A stretch of DNA of 64,000 nucleotides from Gordonia pseudamarae (lineage in GTDB: Bacteria; Actinomycetota; Actinomycetes; Mycobacteriales; Mycobacteriaceae): the NCBI RefSeq assembly GCF_025273675.1, contig NZ_CP045809.1, positions 744,001 through 808,000 of the forward strand, given 5' to 3'. The notes under the pieces were generated by a model. The model was not told where the DNA came from and did not search any database. It saw only the letters and a list, made by a program, of their open reading frames with translations. How positions within the stretch are numbered: the stretch's first letter is position 1; each line of letters starts with the position of its first letter. The position numbers were made by a program, and so were the translations under genes. Shown piece by piece: positions 16,317 through 24,680 of this stretch.

Positions 16317-17189
16317 CTACACCGTGGACACCTTGTCCGAGGAGCACACGATGTTCTTCAGGACCACCGCGTCCGGACGCTCGGCCACCCGCGCCACCGC
16401 CAGCAGCCGGTCCTGCTCCCAGACGTCGACGACGAGCGTCTCGCCCGGAAACACCACGCCCGCGAACGTCGCCGAGAAGTCGGTGACCGCGGTGACATCA
16501 GAACCGTGCAGTTCGTCGACGAGTGCCCGCAGGACCGCGCCGTAGGTGCACCTGCCGTGCAGGATGGGCCGTGGGAAACCGGCGTTCTTCGCGAACGCGG
16601 GATCGCTGTGCAGAGGATTGCGGTCGCCGCACAGCCGGTAGTACAGCGCCTGCTGGGGCAGCGTCGGAATCTCGATCCGGTGGTCGGGGTCGCGATCGGG
16701 CAGGACGACCTTGTCCGACGCGCCGCGTTCCCCGCCGAACCCGCCCTCGCCGGAGGCGAAGATCGACGACCGGGTGGTCCACAGCAGTTCACCCGCGTCG
16801 TCGACGGTGGTGAATTCCTGCACGATGACCGCGGCGGACCCTTTGTCCCACACCTCGGCGATGCGCCCGCGTGTGGTGGCCTTGCCGGAAGCGGGGATCG
16901 GGCGATGGACACTCACCTGCTGGCCCGCGTGCACCACCTTGGCCAGGTCGATGTCGATACCGGGAAACACCACCGTCGGGGCCTCGGTGGCGTGGAAGGT
17001 GGGGGCCACTGTCGCGAACGACGGCAGCACCTTGGGCGCCGAATCGTGGACATAGCCGAGACCGGCCTCGTCCATCGGGTCGGCGGCGGCGCCCACCGCG
17101 AGGTTGTACAGCGCGACATCGGAGGCCGACCAGCTGTAGGAGTCTTCGCCGATGTCGGCGCCGATGGCGATATCAGGATTGATGGGCAC
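16317..17189 (-). CDS. hsd4B: MaoC-type 2-enoyl-CoA hydratase, Hsd4B-like
   Basis: A 290-residue double hot-dog hydratase. The C-terminal half carries the hydratase-2 motif YRLCGDRNPLHSDPAFA with the catalytic Asp and His, then GFPRPILHG. The length and position directly after kstD match M. tuberculosis Rv3538 (hsd4B). The likely role is hydration of an enoyl-CoA in sterol side-chain degradation. It starts at a GTG three bases after the kstD stop, with AAGGGAGC inside the end of kstD as the ribosome-binding site, so the two are coupled. Confidence 0.85.
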   Translation of the reverse strand: MPINPDIAIGADIGEDSYSWSASDVALYNLAVGAAADPMDEAGLGYVHDSAPKVLPSFATVAPTFHATEAPTVVFPGIDIDLAKVVHAGQQVSVHRPIPASGKATTRGRIAEVWDKGSAAVIVQEFTTVDDAGELLWTTRSSIFASGEGGFGGERGASDKVVLPDRDPDHRIEIPTLPQQALYYRLCGDRNPLHSDPAFAKNAGFPRPILHGRCTYGAVLRALVDELHGSDVTAVTDFSATFAGVVFPGETLVVDVWEQDRLLAVARVAERPDAVVLKNIVCSSDKVSTV

Positions 17190-17192
17190 GGT

Positions 17193-18995
17193 TCATGCTC
17201 CCTTCGCGGCCGGTGACGTGGCCGGATTCCCGGCCTTCTCGGCGGCATCGAGCGCGGCGAGATAGCCGAACACCAGTGCGGGGCCGATGGTGGCGCCGGG
17301 ACCGGCATAGGTGTGGCCCATCACCGGGGCGCTGGTGTTGCCCGCCGCGTACAGGCCGTCGATGACCGAACCGTCGGGACGCAGGGCGCGGCCCGCGGCA
17401 TCGGTATCGATGCCGCCCTTGGTGCCGAGGTCGCCGGGCACCATCTTGACCGCGTAGAACGGGGCTCTGTCGACGGGGCCCAGGCTGGGGTTGGGTTTGT
17501 TGGTCGGGTCGCCGTAGTAGTGGTCGTAACCGCTCTTGCCCCGGCCGAAGTCCTCGTCGACACCCGCGCGGGCGAATCCGTTGAATCGTTCGGTCGTGGC
17601 GGTGAGCGCCTCGACGGGCACACCGATCTTGCCGGCCAGCTCGGTGAGCGTGGCGGCCTTGACCACCACACCTGATTCGAGCCACTTGCGCGGCAGCGAT
17701 TGGCGGGCGTTGACGCCGGCGAACAGATACCGGTTACGGCAGCGCTGATCCATGATCAGCCAGGCCGGGACGTTGACGCCCGGGCCTTCGCCCTGGCCGA
17801 ACTCACCGCCGTACATCCGGTGCACCGCCTCGACATACGGCAGTGACTCGTTCATGAAGCGCTCGCCGCGCTCGTTGACCATGAACGTGCCGGGCACCGC
17901 GCGCTCGGACAGGGCGAACCACGGGCCCTTCGGCAGCGGGATGGTCGGGCCCCACCAGGCGTCGTCCATCATCGACACCGCCGCGCCGATCTTGAGGCCG
18001 GCGGTGATGCCGTCGCCGGTGTTCGACGGTGCGCCGGTGGTCCAGTCCGAGCCGATCGGGTCGCGCTGATACTTCTTGCGCATCTCCGGGTTGTTCTCGA
18101 AGCCGCCGGAGCCGAGGATGACGCCGTAGCGCGCACGCAGCTCGATCGGTGTGCCGTTCGATTCGGCGACCACGCCGACGACACGGCCGTCCTCGGTGAT
18201 CAGGTCGGTCAGGCCGGTGTTGAGTTTCACCGGCACGCCGGCCTGGCGCACGCCGAGGAACAGTTCGGCGGCCAGTGCCGCACCCATCGCGATCAGCTTC
18301 TTCTTGCGGGACTTGGCGACGAAGAACCGCCCACCGACCCGGGCGGTCCGGGCGATACCGCGCCAGTGCCGCAGACCCACGTTGAGCCAGCGGTAATCAC
18401 TCTGCAGCACAACCATATTCAGTGGCGCCTTGGAATACGGCGGGTGCAGGGTTTTGAAGTCCTCGCCGAGGCGGCGGGCGTCGAACGGGGTGGGTTCGAT
18501 GGACCGGCCGGCCAACCGGCCGCCGGGGGCCTCCGGGTAGTAGTCGGAGTAGTTCTTGACCCACTCGAACTCCAGCGGGGCGTGCGCCATCAGGAAGTCG
18601 AGGGCCTCGGGGCCGCGGTCGATGTAGGCGTCGATCTTCGCGGCCGGGGCGTGTTCGCCGATGATCGCGTGCACGTACTCGCGGGCCTTGGCCACGGTGT
18701 CGTCGACGCCGTCGTTCTTGAGGACCGAGTTGTTGGGGATCCACACGCCGCCGCCCGAACGGGAGGTGGAACCGCCCCAGTACGGTGACTTCTCGATGAG
18801 GATCGTCGCCAGGCCCTTACCCGCGGCGGTGATGGCCGCACTCATTCCGGCGGCGCCCGCGCCGACCACGATGACGTCGTAGGTTTCGGTTGTGCCCGCC
18901 TCGCCGGCGGTGGCGGGCTTTCCGGTGATGTCAGCCGCGCCGGTGGTGCTGGACGTTCCGGTCGTGGGGGTGCTCGGCGTGTTCGCGTCGGCCAT
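17193..18995 (-). CDS. kstD: 3-ketosteroid delta1-dehydrogenase
   Basis: A 600-residue FAD-dependent dehydrogenase that introduces the delta1 double bond into 3-ketosteroids, the step that with KshA opens ring B. The FAD dinucleotide motif VGAGAAG is at about 44-50, followed by IEKSPYWGGSTSRSGGGVWI, typical of KstD. Near the end lie GLYAAGNTSAPVMGHTYAGP and GATIGPALVFGYLA. It carries an extra N-terminal stretch of about 37 Ser/Thr/Ala/Gly-rich residues. The ATG at 18995 follows AAGGGAC; the frame stays open 91 codons further up without support. KstR boxes lie upstream, and hsaE diverges. Confidence 0.95.
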   Translation of the reverse strand: MADANTPSTPTTGTSSTTGAADITGKPATAGEAGTTETYDVIVVGAGAAGMSAAITAAGKGLATILIEKSPYWGGSTSRSGGGVWIPNNSVLKNDGVDDTVAKAREYVHAIIGEHAPAAKIDAYIDRGPEALDFLMAHAPLEFEWVKNYSDYYPEAPGGRLAGRSIEPTPFDARRLGEDFKTLHPPYSKAPLNMVVLQSDYRWLNVGLRHWRGIARTARVGGRFFVAKSRKKKLIAMGAALAAELFLGVRQAGVPVKLNTGLTDLITEDGRVVGVVAESNGTPIELRARYGVILGSGGFENNPEMRKKYQRDPIGSDWTTGAPSNTGDGITAGLKIGAAVSMMDDAWWGPTIPLPKGPWFALSERAVPGTFMVNERGERFMNESLPYVEAVHRMYGGEFGQGEGPGVNVPAWLIMDQRCRNRYLFAGVNARQSLPRKWLESGVVVKAATLTELAGKIGVPVEALTATTERFNGFARAGVDEDFGRGKSGYDHYYGDPTNKPNPSLGPVDRAPFYAVKMVPGDLGTKGGIDTDAAGRALRPDGSVIDGLYAAGNTSAPVMGHTYAGPGATIGPALVFGYLAALDAAEKAGNPATSPAAKGA

Positions 18996-19020
18996 GGGGG
19001 TCCCTTCGTTCGCCACGGGG

Positions 19021-19056
19021 TGCAACGAGTTCTTTCCCAAATTAGAACACGTTGCA
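19021..19056. promoter_or_regulatory. KstR operator (19043-19056) with a second near-match (19021-19034)
   Basis: TAGAACACGTTGCA (19043-19056) fits TnnAACnnGTTnnA exactly and lies about 48 bases upstream of kstD. TGCAACGAGTTCTT (19021-19034) fits except for the last base. Together they should place kstD-hsd4B under the sterol repressor KstR, whose gene is not in the window. Confidence 0.85.
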
Positions 19057-19174
19057 GAAAAGTGCCAGACTCGGGTAGACAGGTGTCCATTCCGCCCAGT
19101 GGGTGCGACCGCTTTCTCGGGTCGCCCGTTGTGGCAGCCTCGAGCATCAGGTGCGTGCGCGGTGTTCCCAAAAC

Positions 19175-19192
19175 TGGAACGTGTTCTAGTAT
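19175..19192 (+). promoter_or_regulatory. KstR operator and -10 element for hsaE
   Basis: TGGAACGTGTTCTA (19175-19188) matches the KstR consensus fully. It overlaps TAGTAT (19187-19192), a good -10. Transcription would start near 19198-19201, where a GTG in the hsaE frame lies, raising the possibility of a leaderless message. Confidence 0.85.
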
Positions 19193-19248
19193 GGGGTGTG
19201 ATCGTGCAGGGCACGAGCACACCCGTGACACCAGGAAGCGAGACCCAC

Positions 19249-20037
19249 ATGGCGGTGGACCAGGCCACACGGCACCAGATCGCCGATGCTCTATGGACAG
19301 CTGAGCGGACCGCGACCGCGATCGATCGGCCATCCGACGATCACGCGGGCCTCGACGTGGTGGATGCCTACGAGATCCAGCTCATCAACATCGGCAAGCG
19401 GCTCGACGCCGGTGCCGCCGTCGCCGGCCACAAGGTGGGTCTGGCGTCGGAGGCGATGCAGACGATGATGGGCGTCGACGAACCCGACTACGGGCATCTG
19501 CTCGACACCATGCGGTACTTCGAATCCACGCCCATCGATTTCCATGCGCTGTGTATCCCGCGTGTCGAGGTGGAGGTCGGATTCATCCTCGGCGAGGACC
19601 TGCCCGGTGAGGGCTGTACCCGTGAGGACGTGATCGCCGCGATCGAATGGGTGGTCCCGTCCATCGAACTCATCGACTCCCGGATCAAGGACTGGAAGAT
19701 CACCCTCGTCGATACCATCGCCGACAATGCCTCATCGTGCGGCTGGATCCTCGGAGAGCAGCGGGTGGCGATGAGCGACATCGACGTCGGCGATATCGAC
19801 GCCACCCTGACCCGCAACGGCGAGGTGGTGGCCAAGGGCAATTCGTCGGCGGTGCTGGGCAATCCGCTCAACTCGGTGTCGTGGCTGGCCAACAAGGTGT
19901 CGAGTTTCGGGGTGCGGCTGCGCAAGGGTGATGTGATCCTGCCCGGCACGGCCACCCGTGCCTTCGACATCGCCTCCGGCGACAACTTCGTCGCCGAGTT
20001 CGCCGGACTCGGCAGCGTCACCCTGGATTTCACGTGA
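19249..20037 (+). CDS. hsaE: 2-hydroxyhexa-2,4-dienoate hydratase
   Basis: A 262-residue hydratase of the 2-oxopent-4-enoate hydratase/fumarylacetoacetase-like family. It converts 2-hydroxyhexa-2,4-dienoate, released by HsaD from rings A/B of cholesterol, to 4-hydroxy-2-oxohexanoate. Clear motifs: [37 protein letters not shown] (metal-binding Glu residues) and [15 protein letters not shown]. It aligns from its first residues with Rv3536c. The ATG at 19249 is chosen; an in-frame GTG at 19198, at the predicted transcription start, would add 17 residues. hsaG and hsaF follow, but a palindromic repeat separates hsaE from hsaG. Confidence 0.93.
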   Translation: MAVDQATRHQIADALWTAERTATAIDRPSDDHAGLDVVDAYEIQLINIGKRLDAGAAVAGHKVGLASEAMQTMMGVDEPDYGHLLDTMRYFESTPIDFHALCIPRVEVEVGFILGEDLPGEGCTREDVIAAIEWVVPSIELIDSRIKDWKITLVDTIADNASSCGWILGEQRVAMSDIDVGDIDATLTRNGEVVAKGNSSAVLGNPLNSVSWLANKVSSFGVRLRKGDVILPGTATRAFDIASGDNFVAEFAGLGSVTLDFT

Positions 20038-20076
20038 CCTCCTCGCCCGGCTTCCGCTCGTCGATGTCCCTCGCGT

Positions 20077-20124
20077 CGGTTGAGGTGCGAGGCCGCCCAG
20101 CGGGCGAGCCTCGCACCTCAACCG
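20077..20124. repeat. Intergenic palindromic repeat, copy B (hsaE-hsaG gap)
   Basis: CGGTTGAGGTGCGAGGC (20077-20093) and GCCTCGCACCTCAACCG (20108-20124) are perfect 17-base arms around a 14-base loop. This is a shortened member of the family at 15551, 22226 and 27495, here within the hsa operon. Shorter pieces (GAAGGGCGCCTCAACC, GGAAGGGTGCCT) follow. Confidence 0.9.
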
Positions 20125-20231
20125 GCGGGGGAAGGGCGCCTCAACCAACAAGGGGAAGGGTGCCTTGGCCGGTGGGCGTGGCGGCAACACAAGGATTTTG
20201 GACAGAAGACTTCGATGGAGGTGAGGAACAC

Positions 20232-21131
20232 ATGGCCAAGACACTGACAGCCGCGATCATCGGATCGGGCAACATCGGTACGGACCTGATGTACAAACTC
20301 GAACGGTCCGAGGTGATCGATCCGCGCTGGATGGTCGGCATCGACGCCGACTCCGAGGGCATGAAACGGGCCGCCGACCGTGGGCTCATCACGATGTCCG
20401 GCGGCGCCGACGAACTGCTGGCCTCCGGTGAACTGCCGGATCTGATCTTTGAGGCGACCTCGGCGTATGTGCACCGCGAATACGCGCCCAAGTACGAGGC
20501 CGCCGGGATCGTCGCGATCGACCTGACCCCGGCCGCGGTCGGCCCGGCGGTGGTGCCGCCGGCCAACCTGCGTGAGCACCTGGACGCACCCAACACCAAC
20601 ATGATCACCTGCGGTGGGCAGGCCACCATCCCGATGGTGCACGCCGTGTCCGGCGTCGTGCCGGTGGAGTACGCCGAGATCGTCGCGTCGGTGTCGTCGG
20701 AATCGGCCGGGCCCGGAACCCGCGCCAACATCGACGAGTTCACCCGCACCACCGCCAAGGGGATCGAGACGATCGGCGGCGCCACCCGCGGCAAGGCCAT
20801 CATCATCCTCAACCCGGCCGACCCGCCGATGATCATGCGCGACACCATCTTCTGCGCCATCCCCGCAGACGCCGACACCGACGCGATCGCCGAGGCGATC
20901 CACAAGCGGGAGAAGGAGATCCAGTCGTACGTTCCGGGTTACCGGCTACTGCAGGATCCGCAGTTCGATCCGCCGTCGGTGATCAACGGCGGCTACGCCC
21001 GGGTCAGCATCTTCGTCGAGGTCGAAGGCGCCGGTGACTTCCTGCCGCCGTATGCGGGCAACCTCGACATCATGACCGCCGCCGCCACCAAGGTCGGCGA
21101 CGAAATCGCGAAAGCAAAGCTGGGAGTCTGA
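20232..21131 (+). CDS. hsaG: Acylating acetaldehyde/propionaldehyde dehydrogenase
   Basis: A 299-residue CoA-acylating aldehyde dehydrogenase that takes the propanal channelled from HsaF and makes propionyl-CoA with NAD+. The nucleotide-binding GSGNIG is at residues 11-16, and the catalytic Cys127 lies in [16 protein letters not shown]. Length and motifs match Rv3535c. GAGGTGAGGAAC precedes the ATG at 20232. hsaF begins two bases after the stop, as expected for the two subunits of one complex. Confidence 0.95.
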   Translation: MAKTLTAAIIGSGNIGTDLMYKLERSEVIDPRWMVGIDADSEGMKRAADRGLITMSGGADELLASGELPDLIFEATSAYVHREYAPKYEAAGIVAIDLTPAAVGPAVVPPANLREHLDAPNTNMITCGGQATIPMVHAVSGVVPVEYAEIVASVSSESAGPGTRANIDEFTRTTAKGIETIGGATRGKAIIILNPADPPMIMRDTIFCAIPADADTDAIAEAIHKREKEIQSYVPGYRLLQDPQFDPPSVINGGYARVSIFVEVEGAGDFLPPYAGNLDIMTAAATKVGDEIAKAKLGV

Positions 21132-21133
21132 GC

Positions 21134-22201
21134 ATGAGCACCGATCTGATGGCGAACGCGCGCAAGTATTCCGACACTCTCGATATCCGCATCACCGACT
21201 CGTCGTTGCGCGACGGCAGTCACCACAAGCGGCACCAGTTCACCGAGCAGGAGGTACGCGACATCGTCGCCGCCCTCGACGATTCCGGTGTGCCTGTGAT
21301 CGAGGTGACCCACGGCGACGGGCTCGGCGGTTCCTCGTTCAACTACGGCTTCTCCAAGACACCTGAACAGCAATTGATCAAGGCCGCGGCCGAAACCGCC
21401 AAGCGTGCCAAGATCGCGTTCCTGATGCTGCCCGGGCTCGGCACCAAGGACGACATTCGCGCCGCCCAGGACAACGGCGGACAGATCTGCCGCATCGCCA
21501 CCCACTGCACCGAGGCCGACGTCTCGATCCAGCACTTCGGGCTGGCCCGCGAACTCGGCCTGGAGACCGTGGGCTTCCTGATGATGAGCCACTCGCAGCC
21601 GCCCGAGGTGATCGCCGCGCAGGGCCGCATCATGGCCGATGCCGGTTGCCAGTGCGTGTACGTCGTGGACTCGGCCGGTGCGCTGGTGCTCGAGGACGTC
21701 ACCTACCGGGTGCAGGCGCTGCGCGCCGAACTCGGCGACGACGCCCAGATCGGTTTCCACGGCCACGAGAACCTCGACATCGCTGTTGCCAACTCGGTGA
21801 ACGCGGTGCGTGCCGGTGCCCAGCAGATCGACGGGTCGATCCGTCGTTTCGGCGCGGGCGCGGGTAACACGCCCACCGAGGCGTTCGTGGGTGTGTGCGA
21901 CAAGCTGGGCATCAGTACCGGCATCGACTTCATGAAGATCGCCGACGCCGCGCAGGACGTGGTGCGGCCGGCGATGCCGTCGGAGTGCCTGGTGGATCGT
22001 TCGGCGATGATGATGGGCTACGCGGGTTGCTACTCCAGCTTCCTCAAACACGCCGAGAACCACGCCGAACGCTATGGTGTGCCGGCCGCCGAGATCCTGC
22101 TGGAGGCGGGCAACCGCAAGCTGGTCGGCGGTCAGGAGGACCAGCTGATCGACATCGCGCTGGAACTGCGTAAGAAGCAGGACGCCAACGCCGGCGTGTG
22201 A
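21134..22201 (+). CDS. hsaF: 4-hydroxy-2-oxohexanoate aldolase
   Basis: A 355-residue DRE-TIM metallolyase-type aldolase (DmpG/BphI/HsaF family), splitting 4-hydroxy-2-oxohexanoate to pyruvate and propanal, which passes to HsaG. Visible: [15 protein letters not shown] with Arg26, Asp27 and His30, and the metal-binding HxH in [15 protein letters not shown]. The C-terminal communication domain is complete. A palindromic repeat with a 14-bp hairpin follows and may end the operon. Confidence 0.95.
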   Translation: MSTDLMANARKYSDTLDIRITDSSLRDGSHHKRHQFTEQEVRDIVAALDDSGVPVIEVTHGDGLGGSSFNYGFSKTPEQQLIKAAAETAKRAKIAFLMLPGLGTKDDIRAAQDNGGQICRIATHCTEADVSIQHFGLARELGLETVGFLMMSHSQPPEVIAAQGRIMADAGCQCVYVVDSAGALVLEDVTYRVQALRAELGDDAQIGFHGHENLDIAVANSVNAVRAGAQQIDGSIRRFGAGAGNTPTEAFVGVCDKLGISTGIDFMKIADAAQDVVRPAMPSECLVDRSAMMMGYAGCYSSFLKHAENHAERYGVPAAEILLEAGNRKLVGGQEDQLIDIALELRKKQDANAGV

Positions 22202-22225
22202 CGGGCGATTCCCCCGTTCCCCTTC

Positions 22226-22368
22226 CGGCGGTTGCGGTGCGAGGGGCGGAAACGACGAGCCTCGAAGCCTGGTGAGACGACACTGTCATCTCACCAGGCT
22301 TCGTCGTCTCAGCAGGTTTCGAGGCTCGGTCGCGGGGCGACCTCGCACCTCAACCGGCGAGGTGGGTG
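22226..22368. repeat. Intergenic palindromic repeat, copy C; possible terminator of hsaEGF
   Basis: The most complete copy of the family. The outer arms are GGTTGCGGTGCGAGG and CCTCGCACCTCAACC, middle arms GAGCCTCGA and TCGAGGCTC. The core GAAGCCTGGTGAGA (22264-22277) pairs perfectly with TCTCACCAGGCTTC (22289-22302). It lies between hsaF and a convergent gene, so it may act as a two-way terminator; there is no T-tract. Confidence 0.85.
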
Positions 22369-22378
22369 GCCTTGCGCC

Positions 22379-22718
22379 TCAGCCGGTGAGGTGGGCAGCC
22401 TGCTCGTCGGAACGGGATCGTTGATCGATGGTCCGCAGGACCATCTGGCCGGCGAGCAGGACGAGCGCGACGATGCAGACGGCAAGGCCGGCGTAGGCGC
22501 CCCACCCGGGCGACATCGCGGGCAACTCCGAGGCGAGCTCGCGGGTCACGAGGCTGTCGAACATCAGCGGGGCGGGGTCGGTGATGACCCGGGCGGCGCA
22601 CACCCTCATCGCCCACACCCCAGGTCGCGAAGGTCAGCGAGATCAGCGCCAGACCGCAGACGAGTAGAAGAGGAGCGGCCCAGCGGTTCACCGGGCCGTG
22701 AATGTCGAACGAGTCCAT
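22379..22718 (-). pseudogene. Small two-span membrane protein, apparently frameshifted
   Basis: The first frame reads MDSFDIHGPVNRWAAPLLLV with a membrane helix through SLTFATWGVGDEG (to about 22615), then turns into Arg/Pro-rich nonsense. The adjoining frame continues with VITDPAPLMFDSLVTRELAS and a second helix (AVCIVALVLLAGQMVLRTID), ending in RSDEQAAHLTG at 22379. Small two-helix proteins with an outer loop are common in this group, so one base gained or lost near 22600-22625 would explain the split. Alternatives are a sequencing error or a fortuitous second frame. The start ATG at 22718 has no strong ribosome-binding site. Confidence 0.45.
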
Positions 22719-22764
22719 GACACCAGTATCGGGGGCGGGCGCACGTTCGATACGGTCCGGTTCC

Positions 22765-22808
22765 ATACATGACCGGTTCGATACATGACCGGTTCGATAC
22801 ATGACTGG
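22765..22808. repeat. Tandem 16-bp iterons
   Basis: ATACATGACCGGTTCG occurs at 22765-22780 and 22781-22796, with a third partial copy (ATACATGACTGG) to 22808. A related GATACGGTCCGGTTCC lies just left. Each unit holds ACCGGT. The array sits between the membrane-protein start and the VOC gene and could be a regulator-binding array or a simple repeat. Confidence 0.8.
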
Positions 22809-22932
22809 GAGGTGAACGCGTGCGGCGAATCGCGCGGGCGCCTGACAGGCGCGGGCCACGGGCGCATACTGGGGCGCAGTCCGCACGACATGAGACCGGC
22901 CCTGTCGGGGCCGGCGGCACGAGGGAGTGACG

Positions 22933-23733
22933 ATGGCCGACTATTCGGCGCCGATCGGAGCACCTACCTGGTTCGATCTGATGAGCGAAGATCCGGCCGC
23001 CGCCGCCGGGTTCTACTGCGGGTTGTTCGGCTGGGCCGTCGAGGCTCCACCCGAAGAGGAGTTCGGCGGCTACCAGAACTTCACCAAGAACGGGAAACGG
23101 GTTGCCGGGATCAGCCCGGTGATGGAGGACGCGGGTCCTCCCAACGTGTGGTCGGTCTACCTGCACACCGCCGATGCCGCCGCCACCGCCGCCGCGGTGG
23201 ATGCGGCCGGTGGCAGTGTCATCGTGCCGCCCATGGCGATCGGCGACGAGGGAACGATGCTGTTCGCCCTCGATTCGGCCGGCGCGGCGATCGGTTTCTG
23301 GCAGCCCGGTGCCCATCTCGGATTCACCGAATGGGGCACCCACGGCACGCCGTACTGGTTCGAATGCCACAGCAAGTCGTACGCGGCGTCGCTGGACTTC
23401 TATCGCGCGGTGACCGGCGTGCGGCCGCAGGAGGTGGGAACCGGAGGCGATCCCGACGCCGTCGGACCCGACGCCTACGCGCAGCTGATGACCGCCGATG
23501 GGGACTCGTATTCGGGAATCATGGACTCGGTCAAGCTTTTTCCATCCGAGGTTCCGTCGTTCTGGCAGGTGTACATCTGCGTCGACGATGTCGCGGCGAC
23601 GGTCGACCGGGTGGCCGAACTCGGCGGGAAGGTGCTGATGGGCGGCGAGGACACCCCGTTCGGCACGCTCGCATCGGCGACCGACCCCTTCGGTGCGGTG
23701 TTCGCGTTGGGTTCGCCGCCCGCCGGCATGTGA
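22933..23733 (+). CDS. Two-domain VOC (glyoxalase/bleomycin-resistance-like) protein
   Basis: A 266-residue protein made of two vicinal-oxygen-chelate domains. The first begins APTWFDLMSEDPAAAAGFYC and the second TPYWFECHSKSYAASLDFYR; both end in the usual DPFGAVF/DSAGAAIGFWQ strand. Such tandem VOC proteins in actinobacteria are mostly uncharacterised and annotated as glyoxalase-like. GAGGGAG supports the ATG at 22933; a GTG two codons up is in frame. It is convergent with echA19 (9-base gap). It could act on a sterol intermediate, but nothing in the sequence proves this. Confidence 0.88.
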   Translation: MADYSAPIGAPTWFDLMSEDPAAAAGFYCGLFGWAVEAPPEEEFGGYQNFTKNGKRVAGISPVMEDAGPPNVWSVYLHTADAAATAAAVDAAGGSVIVPPMAIGDEGTMLFALDSAGAAIGFWQPGAHLGFTEWGTHGTPYWFECHSKSYAASLDFYRAVTGVRPQEVGTGGDPDAVGPDAYAQLMTADGDSYSGIMDSVKLFPSEVPSFWQVYICVDDVAATVDRVAELGGKVLMGGEDTPFGTLASATDPFGAVFALGSPPAGM

Positions 23734-23742
23734 GGGCCGTGA

Positions 23743-24609
23743 CTACTCGCCGGTGAAGACGGGTTTCTGCTTCTCCGCGAATGCTTTCGGGCCGACTTTG
23801 GCGTCCTTGGACTTGAATACGGCGATACCGAGCTTTGCCTCGATCGCGAAGGCGTCCTCCTCGTGGAGGCCTTCGGTGTCGCGCATCGTCTTGAGGATGG
23901 CCTGCACGGCGAGCGGGCCGTTGGCGGCGATGGTGTCGGCGATCTGCAGGGCGCGCTCCAGTGCGGTGCCGTCGGGGACGACGTAGCCGATCAGGCCGTA
24001 TTCCTTGGCCTCGGCGGCGGTGATGTGCCGCCCGGTGAGCAGTAGATCGGCGGCAATCGTGTACGGGATCTGCCGGGGCAGGCGCACCGCGCTGCCGCCC
24101 AGCGGGAAAAGGCCCCAACGTGCCTCGGCGACACCGAATCTGGCGCTCTCGCCGGCGACCCGGATGTCGGTGCCCTGCAGGATCTCGGTGCCGCCGGCGA
24201 TCGCGGCACCCTCGACGGCGGCGATCAGCGGCTTGGTGAGCCTGCGGCCCTTGAGCAGCGCCGGCAGTTCGGCGGGATTCCAGGTGCCCTGCTCGACGGT
24301 GTCACCGGGGGCGTTCTCGCGCATGGCCTTCAGGTCCATGCCCGCGCAGAACGAACCGCCCGCGCCGGTGAGGACGGCGACCCGGATATCGGGATCGGCA
24401 TCGACCTGATCCCAGGCCTCGCGCATCGTCGCCATCATCTCCATCGACAGGGCATTGCGGGCCTGTGGACGATTGAGTGTCACCACCAGCACGTGACCGC
24501 GCTTGTCGACCAGGCAGTGCGGGGCCTCGGTGTCCCCAGAGCCGGTATTCCCAGAGCCGGTATTCGCAGAGCCGGTATTCACGGTATCGGTGCTCGCAGT
24601 CGTGGTCAT
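23743..24609 (-). CDS. echA19: Enoyl-CoA hydratase of sterol side-chain degradation
   Basis: A 288-residue crotonase. The oxyanion-hole segments are [10 protein letters not shown] and [15 protein letters not shown]; the catalytic Glu region is [15 protein letters not shown]. Sequence and position opposite fadD19 match Rv3516 (EchA19), which hydrates steroid enoyl-CoAs. The N terminus carries extra [10 protein letters not shown] residues encoded by 15-bp repeats. GGAGGACG precedes the ATG at 24609. It shares a KstR-containing divergent region of about 70 bases with fadD19. Confidence 0.92.
   Translation of the reverse strand: MTTTASTDTVNTGSANTGSGNTGSGDTEAPHCLVDKRGHVLVVTLNRPQARNALSMEMMATMREAWDQVDADPDIRVAVLTGAGGSFCAGMDLKAMRENAPGDTVEQGTWNPAELPALLKGRRLTKPLIAAVEGAAIAGGTEILQGTDIRVAGESARFGVAEARWGLFPLGGSAVRLPRQIPYTIAADLLLTGRHITAAEAKEYGLIGYVVPDGTALERALQIADTIAANGPLAVQAILKTMRDTEGLHEEDAFAIEAKLGIAVFKSKDAKVGPKAFAEKQKPVFTGE
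24536..24580 (-). repeat. Three tandem 15-bp repeats in the echA19 5' end
   Basis: CCAGAGCCGGTATTC (plus-strand reading) at 24536-24550, 24551-24565 and, with one change, 24566-24580. It encodes the repeated NTGSG of the N-terminal extension, which lies outside the crotonase fold. Confidence 0.9.
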
Positions 24610-24655
24610 CGCGGGGCGTCCTCCGGGGTTGGGGTGGTACACGCTTGCCCCGAAC

Positions 24656-24669
24656 AGTAACACGTTCTA
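24656..24669. promoter_or_regulatory. KstR operator, one mismatch (echA19/fadD19 divergent region)
   Basis: AGTAACACGTTCTA fits TnnAACnnGTTnnA except at the first base. It lies 12 bases upstream of the fadD19 ATG and 47 bases upstream of echA19. A TTTTAT/TTATAG stretch (24671-24678) close to the ATG suggests a leaderless fadD19 transcript. Confidence 0.75.
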
Positions 24670-24680
24670 ATTTTATAGCC

